From: Streptomyces sp. CGMCC 4.7035
GTDB lineage: Bacteria; Actinomycetota; Actinomycetes; Streptomycetales; Streptomycetaceae
Assembly: GCF_031583065.1 (NCBI RefSeq)
Contig: NZ_CP134053.1
Location: forward strand, 6,427,001-6,491,000
Length of the DNA stretch: 64,000 nt
Reading direction: 5' to 3'
Of this stretch, positions 35,127-42,944 are shown in pieces (position 1 is the first letter of the stretch; each line of letters begins with the position of its first letter). The notes under the pieces are model-generated. The model saw nothing but the letters and a program-made list of their open reading frames with translations. It had not been told where the DNA came from and made no database searches. Made by a program: the position numbers and the translations under genes.

Positions 35127-35667
35127 CTTCCAACTGGTCCTGCTGCGCCGCATGGCCGACCACCATCCGGACCTCGTCGAGGGCGCCCGCCGCGAACTGG
35201 GCGTCTCGGTCGCCGAGATGCGCGAGGCGAACCGCCGTTGGCAGGCCATGCTGCATGCCCCGCGTTCCCGCTCAGCGGCTTCCCGCTACCGATCGGTCCT
35301 GGGCGAGCCCGAGTCGGCGACGCCCCGCCGGATCGGCGACCTGACCTGCGACGCCCTGTGCTGGCCGGTCCCGCTCTGGCCGGATCTGCGCTTCGAGGTG
35401 CTGGTGGCGCCCAACGGTGTGGTGTGGAACGAGTGGCTGGTGCGGGCGCCCGGTGCGCCCGCACCCGAGCTGGAGACGCTGGAGGACCTGACCCCCTGGT
35501 CCTGCACGGTCGACGAGGTGGCCCGCGCCTTCGCCCCCGCCCGTCCCCTGGAAGGCACGGCCCCCACGCGCTGGGGTCTGGCGTTCACCGCGCCGGACGC
35601 GTCGGGCGTGCGGCACGAGTGTGTGGCTGAGTTCACGTGGGGGTTGCTGCAGAGGGTCCGCTTTTAG
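35083..35667 (+). CDS. Conserved-looking hypothetical protein
   Basis: 194 aa, not recognised. Soluble, with an N-terminal helical part (FTPLDFQLVLLRRMADHHPD; LVEGARRELGVSVAEMREAN) and a Trp-rich C-terminal part (LCWPVPLWPDLRFEVLV, WNEWLVRAP, FTWGLLQRVRF). ATG 35083 has AGG(ATGG) about 8 bp upstream; ATG 35074 is an alternative. Codon use is typical of the genome. It overlaps the FkbM end and is the last gene of the cluster, but has no visible link to glycan synthesis. Confidence 0.7.
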   Translation: MPPAKRPTGPFTPLDFQLVLLRRMADHHPDLVEGARRELGVSVAEMREANRRWQAMLHAPRSRSAASRYRSVLGEPESATPRRIGDLTCDALCWPVPLWPDLRFEVLVAPNGVVWNEWLVRAPGAPAPELETLEDLTPWSCTVDEVARAFAPARPLEGTAPTRWGLAFTAPDASGVRHECVAEFTWGLLQRVRF

Positions 35668-35752
35668 GGGCTGTCCTTACGGGGCTGCTGACATAGGCTC
35701 ACGTCCGGCCCAAGATCGGCCACCCACCCGCCCCCACGCGAAGGGATCCTCT

Positions 35753-36976
35753 GTGCGTCGACTGACGAAGACATGGACGAAGGCTTGGAGAGCGGTCCTT
35801 GCGACTGCCCTTCTCCCCGTATCCGCCCTGGCCCTCTCCACCCCGGCCCACGCCGACGTGACGGTCAGCACCTCGGCCGTCTTCAACGACCCGTCAGGCA
35901 CCACCGCCGACCAGAACCGGATCCGCGACTACATCGTCAGCCTGATCGACGCCACCCCTGCCGGGGAGTCGATCACGGCCGCGGCCTACACGTTCACCGA
36001 CGGCACGGCCGCCCAGGCGCTGGTCAACGCGAAGGCGCGAGGCGTCAAGGTCCGCCTCATCGTGGACAACACCACCGTCACCATGGCCGGAGGCCAGTAC
36101 AACACCCTGACCAACGGCCTGGGCACCGACCGCACCCAGTCGTCATGGGTGATGGCCTGCCCCAGCGCGCGCGGCTGCATCGGTGACCGGGAACTCACCT
36201 CCGGCGATCCGGCGATCAACCACAACAAGTTCTGGCTGTTCTCCAACGTGGGCGGCGCGAGCAACGTGGTGGTGCAGACCTCGCACAACATGACCACCTC
36301 ACAGCGCACCACCTACTTCAACAACGCCGTGACGATCCCGGATTCCGGTCTGTACGGCATCTACCAGTCGTACTTCTCGGACCTGCTGTCCTACGGTTCC
36401 TCCTCGTCGGGCTCCGACAACTACTACAAGACCCCCACCAGCGCCACCGGCCCGTACAAGGCGTACTTCTTCCCCCGCCACGAGGCGTCCGGCACGACCT
36501 GGAACAACGACGCGAGCACCGACACCGTCAAACTGATCCTGGACAACGTCAGTTGTTCCGGAGGCACCCAGATCCGCGTGGGCATGAACCTCTTCAGCCG
36601 CGACGAGGTCGCCCAGAAGCTGGTCAGCCTGGTGAACTCGGGGTGCTCGGTCTACCTGGCGGCCGACGGCGGGCCCGGTTCCATGAGCCAGACCGTGACG
36701 GACACCCTCTACGGCAAGCTGACCAAGCGGGTGGAGTGCTACGAGAACAGCCCCGACGGCACCTACAAGATCGGGGTGCACTCCAAGTACCTGCTGATCC
36801 AGGGAACGTACGACGGGGTCGCCAACCGCAAGCTGGTGTGGACCGGAAGCCACAACTACACCTACTCCGCGCTGCGGGCCAACGACGAAACGCTGCTGAA
36901 GATCGACAACTCGGCGATCTACGACCAGTTCAAGGCCAACCACGACACGCTGATGACCTACTGCGCCGGGAGCTGA
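35753..36976 (+). CDS. Secreted phospholipase D-like (PLDc) protein
   Basis: 407 aa with a Sec signal (ALLPVSALALSTPAHA then DVTVSTS). Two PLD half-sites: INHNKFWLFSNVGGASN and GVHSKYLLIQGTYDG, each keeping the His and Lys of HxK(x4)D but with Ser/Gln where the Asp should be. Length fits two PLD repeats in one chain. Probably a secreted nuclease or phosphodiesterase; the altered HKD leaves activity open. GTG 35753 has AAGGGA about 6 bp upstream. Stand-alone gene ending in a GC-rich inverted repeat. Confidence 0.85.
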   Translation: MRRLTKTWTKAWRAVLATALLPVSALALSTPAHADVTVSTSAVFNDPSGTTADQNRIRDYIVSLIDATPAGESITAAAYTFTDGTAAQALVNAKARGVKVRLIVDNTTVTMAGGQYNTLTNGLGTDRTQSSWVMACPSARGCIGDRELTSGDPAINHNKFWLFSNVGGASNVVVQTSHNMTTSQRTTYFNNAVTIPDSGLYGIYQSYFSDLLSYGSSSSGSDNYYKTPTSATGPYKAYFFPRHEASGTTWNNDASTDTVKLILDNVSCSGGTQIRVGMNLFSRDEVAQKLVSLVNSGCSVYLAADGGPGSMSQTVTDTLYGKLTKRVECYENSPDGTYKIGVHSKYLLIQGTYDGVANRKLVWTGSHNYTYSALRANDETLLKIDNSAIYDQFKANHDTLMTYCAGS

Positions 36977-36993
36977 GCCGGCGAGGTGGAATC

Positions 36994-37049
36994 CCGGAGG
37001 CCTGCCGGTACGGCCGGCCTCCGGTCGGTTACGGTCGGCCGGCCTCCGG
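36994..37049. terminator. Alternative-pairing hairpin between convergent genes
   Basis: CCGGAGGCC (36994-37002) can pair with GGCCTCCGG at 37016-37024, or with a second copy of that arm at 37041-37049. It lies between the PLD gene and the convergent ATP-grasp pseudogene and could terminate both. Confidence 0.6.
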
Positions 37050-37074
37050 GCGGCTCCAGTCGGGTTCGGATGGT

Positions 37075-37844
37075 TTACCGGCGAGCGGCGGCCAGGATCG
37101 TCTCCACCACCCGTGACACCGACGCCGGGTGCAGATCCAGGAACAGGTTCGGCTCGACCAGCTCGAGCTCCATCACACACGGCCCGTCGTCCGCGCCGTC
37201 CACGAGGTCGACACGGGCGTAGAGGAGCTCCGGCGCTCCCGGTACGGCGGCCAGAGCGCGCTCGGCGACGGCGAGTTCGGCCGACGTCGGGGTCCAGGGT
37301 TCGAGGCCGGGGTGGGCCACCTTCCGCTCGTCGTACGCCGTGCCGGGCGCCAGGACGGCGCCCTTGCGGCTGGCGTGCAGGAGCCGCCCGCCGAAGAACT
37401 GCGGCGCCCGTTCCCCGTTGGTGTCTATGCCCCGCATATACAGCGGCACCATCGCGGCGAACCCTTCCGCGTGCATCCGCGCGAGCTGCCGTACGGCGGT
37501 GTCGTGTTCCGCAGGCGTGTAGCGGGCGGCGAACCGGGCGCCCGCGCCCGAGGTGGGCTTCACGACGTACTCGCGGTCGTCGGGCAGGTCGGCGGGGTCG
37601 CCCGGAGCAAGGTACCGCGTGGGCACGACCGGGACCCCCGCGGCGGCCAGGTCCCCTAGGTAGCGCTTGTCGGCGTTCCAGCGCACGACGTCCGCGGGAT
37701 TGGCCAGCCGCGTGACCTTCCATCGGCCTCGGCCCCGGCCGTCCTCAGCTCCTCCACGAGCCCCGCTAGGTCGCGGTCGACCGCGACCTCCGGCCCCGGG
37801 CGGCAGGTGACGAGCGCGACTCGGGCGGCGGGGGGTGCGGGCAC
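37075..37844 (-). pseudogene. ATP-grasp protein broken by an out-of-frame internal deletion
   Basis: The N-terminal piece (from GTG 37844, AGGAG 7 bp upstream) reads PPAARVALVTCRPGPEVAVD and LVEELRTAGAEAD; the C-terminal piece, in another frame, starts at VTRLANPADVVRWNADKRYL and continues through YVVKPTSGAGARFAARYTP to LVEPNLFLDLHP. Intact relatives have about 35-40 residues between these blocks, including the RSTWDY-type segment. Here the two blocks meet at about 37715-37725 with a frame change, so the gene is probably dead. A sequencing error could explain the frame but not the missing segment. Confidence 0.75.
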
Positions 37845-37917
37845 GACTGAACTCCTGTTCGCACGGTGGTTCCTGCGCGCAGGCTGACAACCGCGCCTGG
37901 AACCAGGACAACCCCTG

Positions 37918-37948
37918 TTGACCTTCACCTTCGGTGAAGCCACAGCAT
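37918..37948 (+). promoter_or_regulatory. MerR-type promoter/operator
   Basis: -35 TTGACC (37918-37923), 19-bp spacer, -10-like CAGCAT (37943-37948), with the dyad CTTCACC-TTC-GGTGAAG (37923-37939) filling the spacer. The over-long spacer with a central dyad is the hallmark of MerR-regulated promoters; the MerR-PP2C gene starts 39 bp on. Confidence 0.75.
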
Positions 37949-37987
37949 CGGTGGCAGACAGGACGAGGAACGGCCGGAAGGGCAGGG

Positions 37988-39115
37988 ATGCGGGCGGTGG
38001 AGATGCTGACGATCGGGGCCTTCGCGAAGGCGTGCCGGCTGTCGCCGAAGGCGCTGCGGCTCTACGACGAACTGGATCTGCTGCGCCCGGCCCGGGTCGA
38101 CCCGGAGACCGGCTACCGCTATTACGCCGTCGAGCAGCTGGAGCGGGCGCGCCTGGTGGCGTGGCTGCGGCGCCTCGGGATGCCGCTGGCCCGCATCCGG
38201 CAGGTGTGCGCGCTGGACGGCGCGGGCGCCGCCCGGGAGATCCGCGCGTACTGGGCGCGGGTCGAGGCCGAGACGGCGGCGCGCCGCGAGCTGGCGACGT
38301 TCCTCGTGGACCACCTGTCGCATCCATCGCATCCATCGCATCCATCGCATCCATCGAGGAAGGACACCACCATGCTGGAACTGCGCTATTCCGCCCTCTC
38401 CGACCGCGGGCTCGTCCGGCCCGCCAACCAGGACTCGGCGTACGCGGGCGCCCGTGTCCTCGCCGTGGCCGACGGCTGCGGCGCCGGGGGCGCGTCGGCG
38501 AGCGCGGCGGCGGTCGAGGCGCTGCGGTACCTGGACCGGGAGCCGCTGCCGGCGGGCAGCGTGCTCAATCTGCTGGAGGACGCGGTGCAGGGCGCCACGG
38601 AGGCGGTCCGGGACGCGGCCGGGGCGGACGCCGGGACCGGCACCACCCTCACCGCGGCGGTGTGGACGGGCTCCCAGCTCGCCCTCGTGCACATAGGCGA
38701 TTCCCGCGCCTATCTGCTGCGTGACGGTGAGCTGTTCCGGATCACGCACGACCACACGGTCGTCCAGTCGCTGATCGACGAGGGCCGGCTGACGGCGGAG
38801 GAGGCCGTGGCCCACCCCCAGCGGGCGCTGCTGCTGAAGGCGCTGCCGGGCGGCAACGGCTCCGACGTGCCCGATCTGCGGCTGCACGACGCGCGGCAGG
38901 GCGACCGTTACCTGCTGTGCTCCGACGGCCTGTCCGGGGTCGTGCCGGACGAGGAGATCCGCGCCACGCTCGCCTCGGCCCCCGCACCGGACGAGGCGGT
39001 GCACGCCCTGGTGGGCGCGGCGAACGCGGCCGGCGGGCCGGACAACGTGAGCTGTGTGGTGGCGGACGTGGTGGAGGCGGAGAGGGAGCGGCGAACGCTG
39101 GTGCGGTCGGTGTAG
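37988..39115 (+). CDS. MerR-type regulator fused to PP2C-like phosphatase
   Basis: 375 aa. Residues 6 to about 75 form a MerR HTH (LTIGAFAKACRLSPKALRLY; RPARVDPETGYRYYAVEQLE; RLGMPLARIRQVCALDG). After a coiled-coil and the linker HPSHPSHPSHPS comes a complete PP2C domain (YSALSDRGLVRPANQDSAYA; VLAVADGCGAGG; VHIGDSRAYLLRDG; LLCSDGLSGVVPDEEI; GPDNVSCVV) with the metal-binding Asp residues in place. An internal GAGGAAGGA and ATG (38372) could also give a free 247-aa phosphatase. Likely autoregulated from the MerR-type promoter; the signal is unknown. Confidence 0.88.
   Translation: MRAVEMLTIGAFAKACRLSPKALRLYDELDLLRPARVDPETGYRYYAVEQLERARLVAWLRRLGMPLARIRQVCALDGAGAAREIRAYWARVEAETAARRELATFLVDHLSHPSHPSHPSHPSRKDTTMLELRYSALSDRGLVRPANQDSAYAGARVLAVADGCGAGGASASAAAVEALRYLDREPLPAGSVLNLLEDAVQGATEAVRDAAGADAGTGTTLTAAVWTGSQLALVHIGDSRAYLLRDGELFRITHDHTVVQSLIDEGRLTAEEAVAHPQRALLLKALPGGNGSDVPDLRLHDARQGDRYLLCSDGLSGVVPDEEIRATLASAPAPDEAVHALVGAANAAGGPDNVSCVVADVVEAERERRTLVRSV
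38321..38356 (+). repeat. Four 9-bp CATCCATCG repeats in the fusion linker
   Basis: Exact tandem units encoding HPS four times, immediately before the internal ribosome site. Unit length is a multiple of three. Confidence 0.97.
38356..38374 (+). promoter_or_regulatory. Internal ribosome binding site and ATG for free PP2C
   Basis: GAGGAAGGA (38356-38364) lies 7 bp before ATG 38372, which begins MLELRYSALSDRG, exactly at the start of the phosphatase domain. Confidence 0.6.
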
Positions 39116-39130
39116 GGACATCGGCTGCCG

Positions 39131-39159
39131 GACGATCGTCCCGGTCCGGGACGATCGTC
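39131..39159. promoter_or_regulatory. 29-bp perfect palindrome abutting the O-methyltransferase start
   Basis: GACGATCGTCCCGG-T-CCGGGACGATCGTC, 14-bp arms, ending 3 bp before ATG 39163. It could be an operator, a terminator of the MerR-PP2C gene, or an mRNA hairpin that hides the start. Confidence 0.8.
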
Positions 39160-39162
39160 CGC

Positions 39163-39783
39163 ATGTCTCTCACGGGAACTGACGCATACGATTCCGCGGG
39201 CCCCCTACCCTCGCTCGTCGAACGGGCCGTCGCCGCCGCCCGCCGCCACGGCTTCGCCCACTCCTGCCGCCCCGAACAGGGCCGCCTGCTGCACACGCTG
39301 GCGGGCGGAGCCGCGGGGATCGTCGGTGAGACGGGCACGGGGTGCGGCGTGGGCCTGGCATGGCTGGCGTCGGGGGTGCGGGAGGGCGTACGGCTGGTCA
39401 GCGTGGAGCGGGATGCCGAGCGGGCCCGAGTGGCCACCGAGGTGTTCGCCGACCGTCCCGAGGTCGAGATCCTCCACGGCGACTGGCGCCGGATCGAGGA
39501 GCGGGGTCCGTACGACCTACTGGTCCTGGACGGCGGCGGCCAGGGCAAGGCCCCTGGCGACCTGGCCGCGGACGTCACCCGCCTCCTCGCCCCCGACGGC
39601 ACGGTCGTCATCGACGACTTCACCCCTGCGCCCGGCTGGCCGCCGCTCCACGACGGCGTCCCCGACACGGCCCGCCTGCACTGGCTGGAGCATCCGGCCC
39701 TCCGGGCCACCGAATTGCGGCTGGCCAGGGATCTGAGCACGGTCGTGGGGGTGCGCAGGCTGCCGCCGGCCGGGGCCGGGTGA
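39163..39783 (+). CDS. O-methyltransferase-like class I SAM protein
   Basis: 206 aa. GGAAGIVGETGTGCGVGLAW is the SAM loop, LVSVERDAERARVATEVF and YDLLVLDGGGQGKAPGDL, VVIDDFTP resemble catechol/caffeoyl O-methyltransferases (TrmR/YrrM group), including the acidic motif that holds a metal. The ATG is 3 bp from a large palindrome and has no visible ribosome site, so expression may be leaderless or structure-controlled. It lies between the MerR-PP2C gene and matB. Substrate unknown. Confidence 0.82.
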   Translation: MSLTGTDAYDSAGPLPSLVERAVAAARRHGFAHSCRPEQGRLLHTLAGGAAGIVGETGTGCGVGLAWLASGVREGVRLVSVERDAERARVATEVFADRPEVEILHGDWRRIEERGPYDLLVLDGGGQGKAPGDLAADVTRLLAPDGTVVIDDFTPAPGWPPLHDGVPDTARLHWLEHPALRATELRLARDLSTVVGVRRLPPAGAG

Positions 39784-39875
39784 GGTCTCCGTCACCGTGG
39801 CGGCGGGTTTTCGCCCGCCCTGGTGTAGGAACGGTGGTGATGTCCGTACGTCCGCCCGACGCAAGGAGTCCCCGC

Positions 39876-41324
39876 GTGTCCTCCCTCTTTCCGGCCCTGA
39901 CCGAGCCCTCGGCCGGGCGGCGGCCCGCCCTGCGCTTCGGTGAGCGGGCCCTGACCTACGCGGAGCTGGCCGCGGCGGCGGGCGCGCTCGCCGGGCGGAT
40001 CGGCGGGCGGGGCAGGGTGGCCGTGTGGGCCACGCCCTCCCTGGAGACCGCCGTCGCGGCGGTGGCCGCGCTGACCGCCGGCGTGCCCTTCGTCCCGCTC
40101 AATCCGAAGTCCGGGGAGGGCGAGCTGGGGCACATCCTCGCGGACAGTGCGCCGTCGCTGGTGCTGTCCGCCCCCGGCGATGAACTTCCCTCGTCGGTGG
40201 GCGAGTTGGAGCGCATCGATGTCGACGTGCGCGGCACGGGAGCGTTCGCGCCCGCCGAGGTGGACGACGAGAGCCCCGCCCTCGTCGTCTACACCTCCGG
40301 GACCACCGGCCCGCCCAAGGGCGCCGTCATCCCCCGCCGCGCCGTCGCCGCCACGCTCGACGCCCTCGCGGACGCCTGGCAGTGGACCGGGGAGGACGTG
40401 CTCGTGCACGGGCTGCCGCTCTTCCATGTGCACGGCCTGGTGCTGGGCGTCCTCGGCCCGCTGCGGCGCGGCGGCTCCGTGCGGCACCTGGGGCGCTTCG
40501 ACACGGACGGTGTGGCGCACGAGCTGGGCGACGGGGCGACCATGCTGTTCGGTGTGCCCACGATGTACCACCGCGTCGCCGAGGCCCTGCCCCGCGACCC
40601 CGAGCTGGCCAAGGCGCTGGGCGGGGCCCGGCTGCTCGTCTCGGGTTCGGCCGCGCTGCCCGTGCACGACCACGAGCGGATCGCCGCCGCGACCGGCCGC
40701 CGGGTCATCGAGCGGTACGGGATGACGGAGACGCTGATGAACACGAGCGTGCGCGCGGACGGGGAGCCGCGTGCGGGGACGGTGGGCGTGCCGCTGCCCG
40801 GTGTGGAGCTGCGGCTCGTGGAGGAGGACGGCACGGCCATCACCGCGTACGACGGGGAGACGGTCGGCGAGATCCAGGTCCGTGGGCCGAACCTGTTCAC
40901 CGAGTACCTCAACCGGCCCGACGCCACCGCCGCCGCCTTCACCGCCGACGGCTGGTTCCGTACCGGCGACATGGCGGTGCGCGAGACCGACGGCTACGTG
41001 CGCATCGTGGGCAGGAAAGCCACCGATCTGATCAAGAGCGGTGGGTACAAGATCGGGGCGGGTGAGATCGAGAACGCGCTGCTCGAACACCCGGGCGTGC
41101 GGGAGGCCGCCGTCACCGGGGAGCCCGACGAGGATCTCGGTGAGCGGATCGTCGCCTGGATCGTCCCGGTGGATCCCCAGGCCCCGCCCGGCATCGAGGA
41201 GTTGGCCGACCACGTGGCCCGGCGGCTGGCCCCGCACAAGCGCCCGCGCGTCGTACGCCACCTCGACGCCCTGCCCCGCAACGACATGGGGAAGATCATG
41301 AAGCGGGCGCTGGGCGATGCCTGA
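39876..41324 (+). CDS. matB: Malonyl-CoA / methylmalonyl-CoA synthetase
   Basis: 482-aa ANL-family ligase making (methyl)malonyl-CoA from the free acids and CoA. Motifs: VVYTSGTTGPPKGAV (P-loop), GVPTMYHRVAEAL, ERYGMTETLMNT, DGWFRTGDM and the catalytic-Lys region GKIMKRAL. It is very close to S. coelicolor MatB as I recall it (SSLFPAL start, LTYAELAAAAGA, NPKSG). GTG 39876 has AAGGAG 7 bp upstream. The stop overlaps the downstream carboxyltransferase by 8 bp, suggesting joint control of malonyl units for fatty acids and polyketides. Confidence 0.95.
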   Translation: MSSLFPALTEPSAGRRPALRFGERALTYAELAAAAGALAGRIGGRGRVAVWATPSLETAVAAVAALTAGVPFVPLNPKSGEGELGHILADSAPSLVLSAPGDELPSSVGELERIDVDVRGTGAFAPAEVDDESPALVVYTSGTTGPPKGAVIPRRAVAATLDALADAWQWTGEDVLVHGLPLFHVHGLVLGVLGPLRRGGSVRHLGRFDTDGVAHELGDGATMLFGVPTMYHRVAEALPRDPELAKALGGARLLVSGSAALPVHDHERIAAATGRRVIERYGMTETLMNTSVRADGEPRAGTVGVPLPGVELRLVEEDGTAITAYDGETVGEIQVRGPNLFTEYLNRPDATAAAFTADGWFRTGDMAVRETDGYVRIVGRKATDLIKSGGYKIGAGEIENALLEHPGVREAAVTGEPDEDLGERIVAWIVPVDPQAPPGIEELADHVARRLAPHKRPRVVRHLDALPRNDMGKIMKRALGDA

Positions 41325-42675
41325 GCGCGCCACCGCGCGGGAGGCCCTCGCCCTCGTCACCGACGACTCCACCTTCACCGAACTCCCCTCGCCGCCAAGG
41401 GAGTCCACGCCGGACGGCCCGCTGGAGTGGGCGGGTTACGACGCCTCGCGCGCCCGCGCAGCCGCCCGCACCGGCGAGGAGGAGTCCGTGGTCTGCGGGC
41501 GCGCGACCGTCGGCGGCACCCCGGCCGTGCTGATCGTGTTCGAGTTCGGTTTCCTCGGCGGCTCCCTCGGCGCGCGTACGGGCGACCTGCTGGAGTCGGC
41601 GTACGCGTACGCCCGTGAGCACCGGCTGCCGGTCGTCTCGCTCGTCGCGACGGGCGGCAGCCGTATGCAGGAGGGCATGCTCGCGCTGACCCAGCTCCAG
41701 CGCGTGGCCCGGCAGTCGGCGCTCACCCGCGCGGCCGGGCTGCCCCAGCTCGCGGTCCTGCGTGACCCGACGACCGGCGGCGGCTGGGCCACGCTGGGCG
41801 CGGGCGCCGACGTGGTGCTGGCCCTGGCGGGCGCCCAGGTGGGTTTCGCGGGCTCCAGAGTGCGCCCGCCGGACGCGGACCCGGCGGCCTACACGGCCGA
41901 GGCGCAGTTGGCGGCGGGCGCGGTCGACGCGGTCGTACGACCGGAGGAGCTGCGGGAGGCGGTGGCCCTGTGGCTGGGGCTGCTGACGGCACCGTCGACC
42001 GAGCCCGCGCCCGTACCCGGCGCGCTGGGCCCGACGGACCTCCCCGCCACCGGCTGGGACGCCGTACGGGGCGCCCGGGACCCGGGGCGTCCCCGCGCCC
42101 GGGCCTACCTGGACGCGTACTTCACCCGCCGGGCCGCCATCAGCGGCGACCGCTGCGGCGGCTCCGACGACGGCATGTTGTGCGGCTTCGGCACCCACGA
42201 CGGCCGTACGGTCGCGTACGCCGCCCAGGCGGGCACCGCGACCCGCCCCGCCGGGTACCGCACGGCCACCCGTCTGATCCGCCTGGCGGAGTCCCTGTCC
42301 ATCCCCGTCCTGACCTTGGTGGACACACCGGGCGCCGCCAACGACGCCGAGGCCGAGCGGCAGGGCGCGGGCGCCTCGATCGCGGAGCTGTTCACCACGG
42401 TCGCCACCGCCCGTACGCCGCTGACCACGCTGGTGATCGGCGAGGGCGGCTCCGGCGGGGCCCTCGCGCTGGCCGCACCCGGCAACACCTGGGCCACGCC
42501 GGACAGCTACTTCTCCGTCATCGCCCCGGAGCTCGCCGCCGCGATACTCAAACGCCCGGCCGACCAGGTGCGGCCGACGGCGGACCAGCTCCGGGTACGC
42601 CCGCAGGATCTGGTGGAGCTGGGGGTCGTACGGGGGATCGTCGGCGCCGCCGCCGCATCCCCACCGCGCGGATGA
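41317..42675 (+). CDS. Fused alpha/beta carboxyltransferase (acyl-CoA carboxylase-like)
   Basis: 452 aa. The N-terminal half is AccD/MdcD-like (VVCGRATVGGTPAVLIVFEF; LPVVSLVATGGSRMQEGM), the C-terminal half AccA-like (RTATRLIRLAESLSIPVLTL, VDTPGAANDAEAERQGAG, TLVIGEGGSGGALALAA). There is no N-terminal CxxC zinc ribbon of classical AccD. It may be a carboxyltransferase for acyl-CoA or a decarboxylase-type enzyme working on malonyl-CoA supplied by MatB, to which it is translationally coupled. No biotin carrier is encoded nearby. Confidence 0.85.
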   Translation: MPERATAREALALVTDDSTFTELPSPPRESTPDGPLEWAGYDASRARAAARTGEEESVVCGRATVGGTPAVLIVFEFGFLGGSLGARTGDLLESAYAYAREHRLPVVSLVATGGSRMQEGMLALTQLQRVARQSALTRAAGLPQLAVLRDPTTGGGWATLGAGADVVLALAGAQVGFAGSRVRPPDADPAAYTAEAQLAAGAVDAVVRPEELREAVALWLGLLTAPSTEPAPVPGALGPTDLPATGWDAVRGARDPGRPRARAYLDAYFTRRAAISGDRCGGSDDGMLCGFGTHDGRTVAYAAQAGTATRPAGYRTATRLIRLAESLSIPVLTLVDTPGAANDAEAERQGAGASIAELFTTVATARTPLTTLVIGEGGSGGALALAAPGNTWATPDSYFSVIAPELAAAILKRPADQVRPTADQLRVRPQDLVELGVVRGIVGAAAASPPRG

Positions 42676-42944
42676 TCTCCTGGGCCTTCGTACTGCCGCG
42701 CGCGTGGCTGAACGAGCCGGTGCGCACCGGGAGTGCGGCGCAGAGTCACCCCTGAGTCAAGCCTCGCATCAGGTGTCGCCGACAACTACCCCCATTCGGC
42801 CGCACCCCACCCGGCCCCCTCCAGAAGGCGCCCACCGCCCCGCCTCCCGCACGATGCAAAGGAGGACCGCCGCCCGGCGGCCCCGCCCCCACGGTGCCGT
42901 CGCCCGGCGGCCCCCACGGTCCGCGCTCTCGGGAGGACGTGGCC

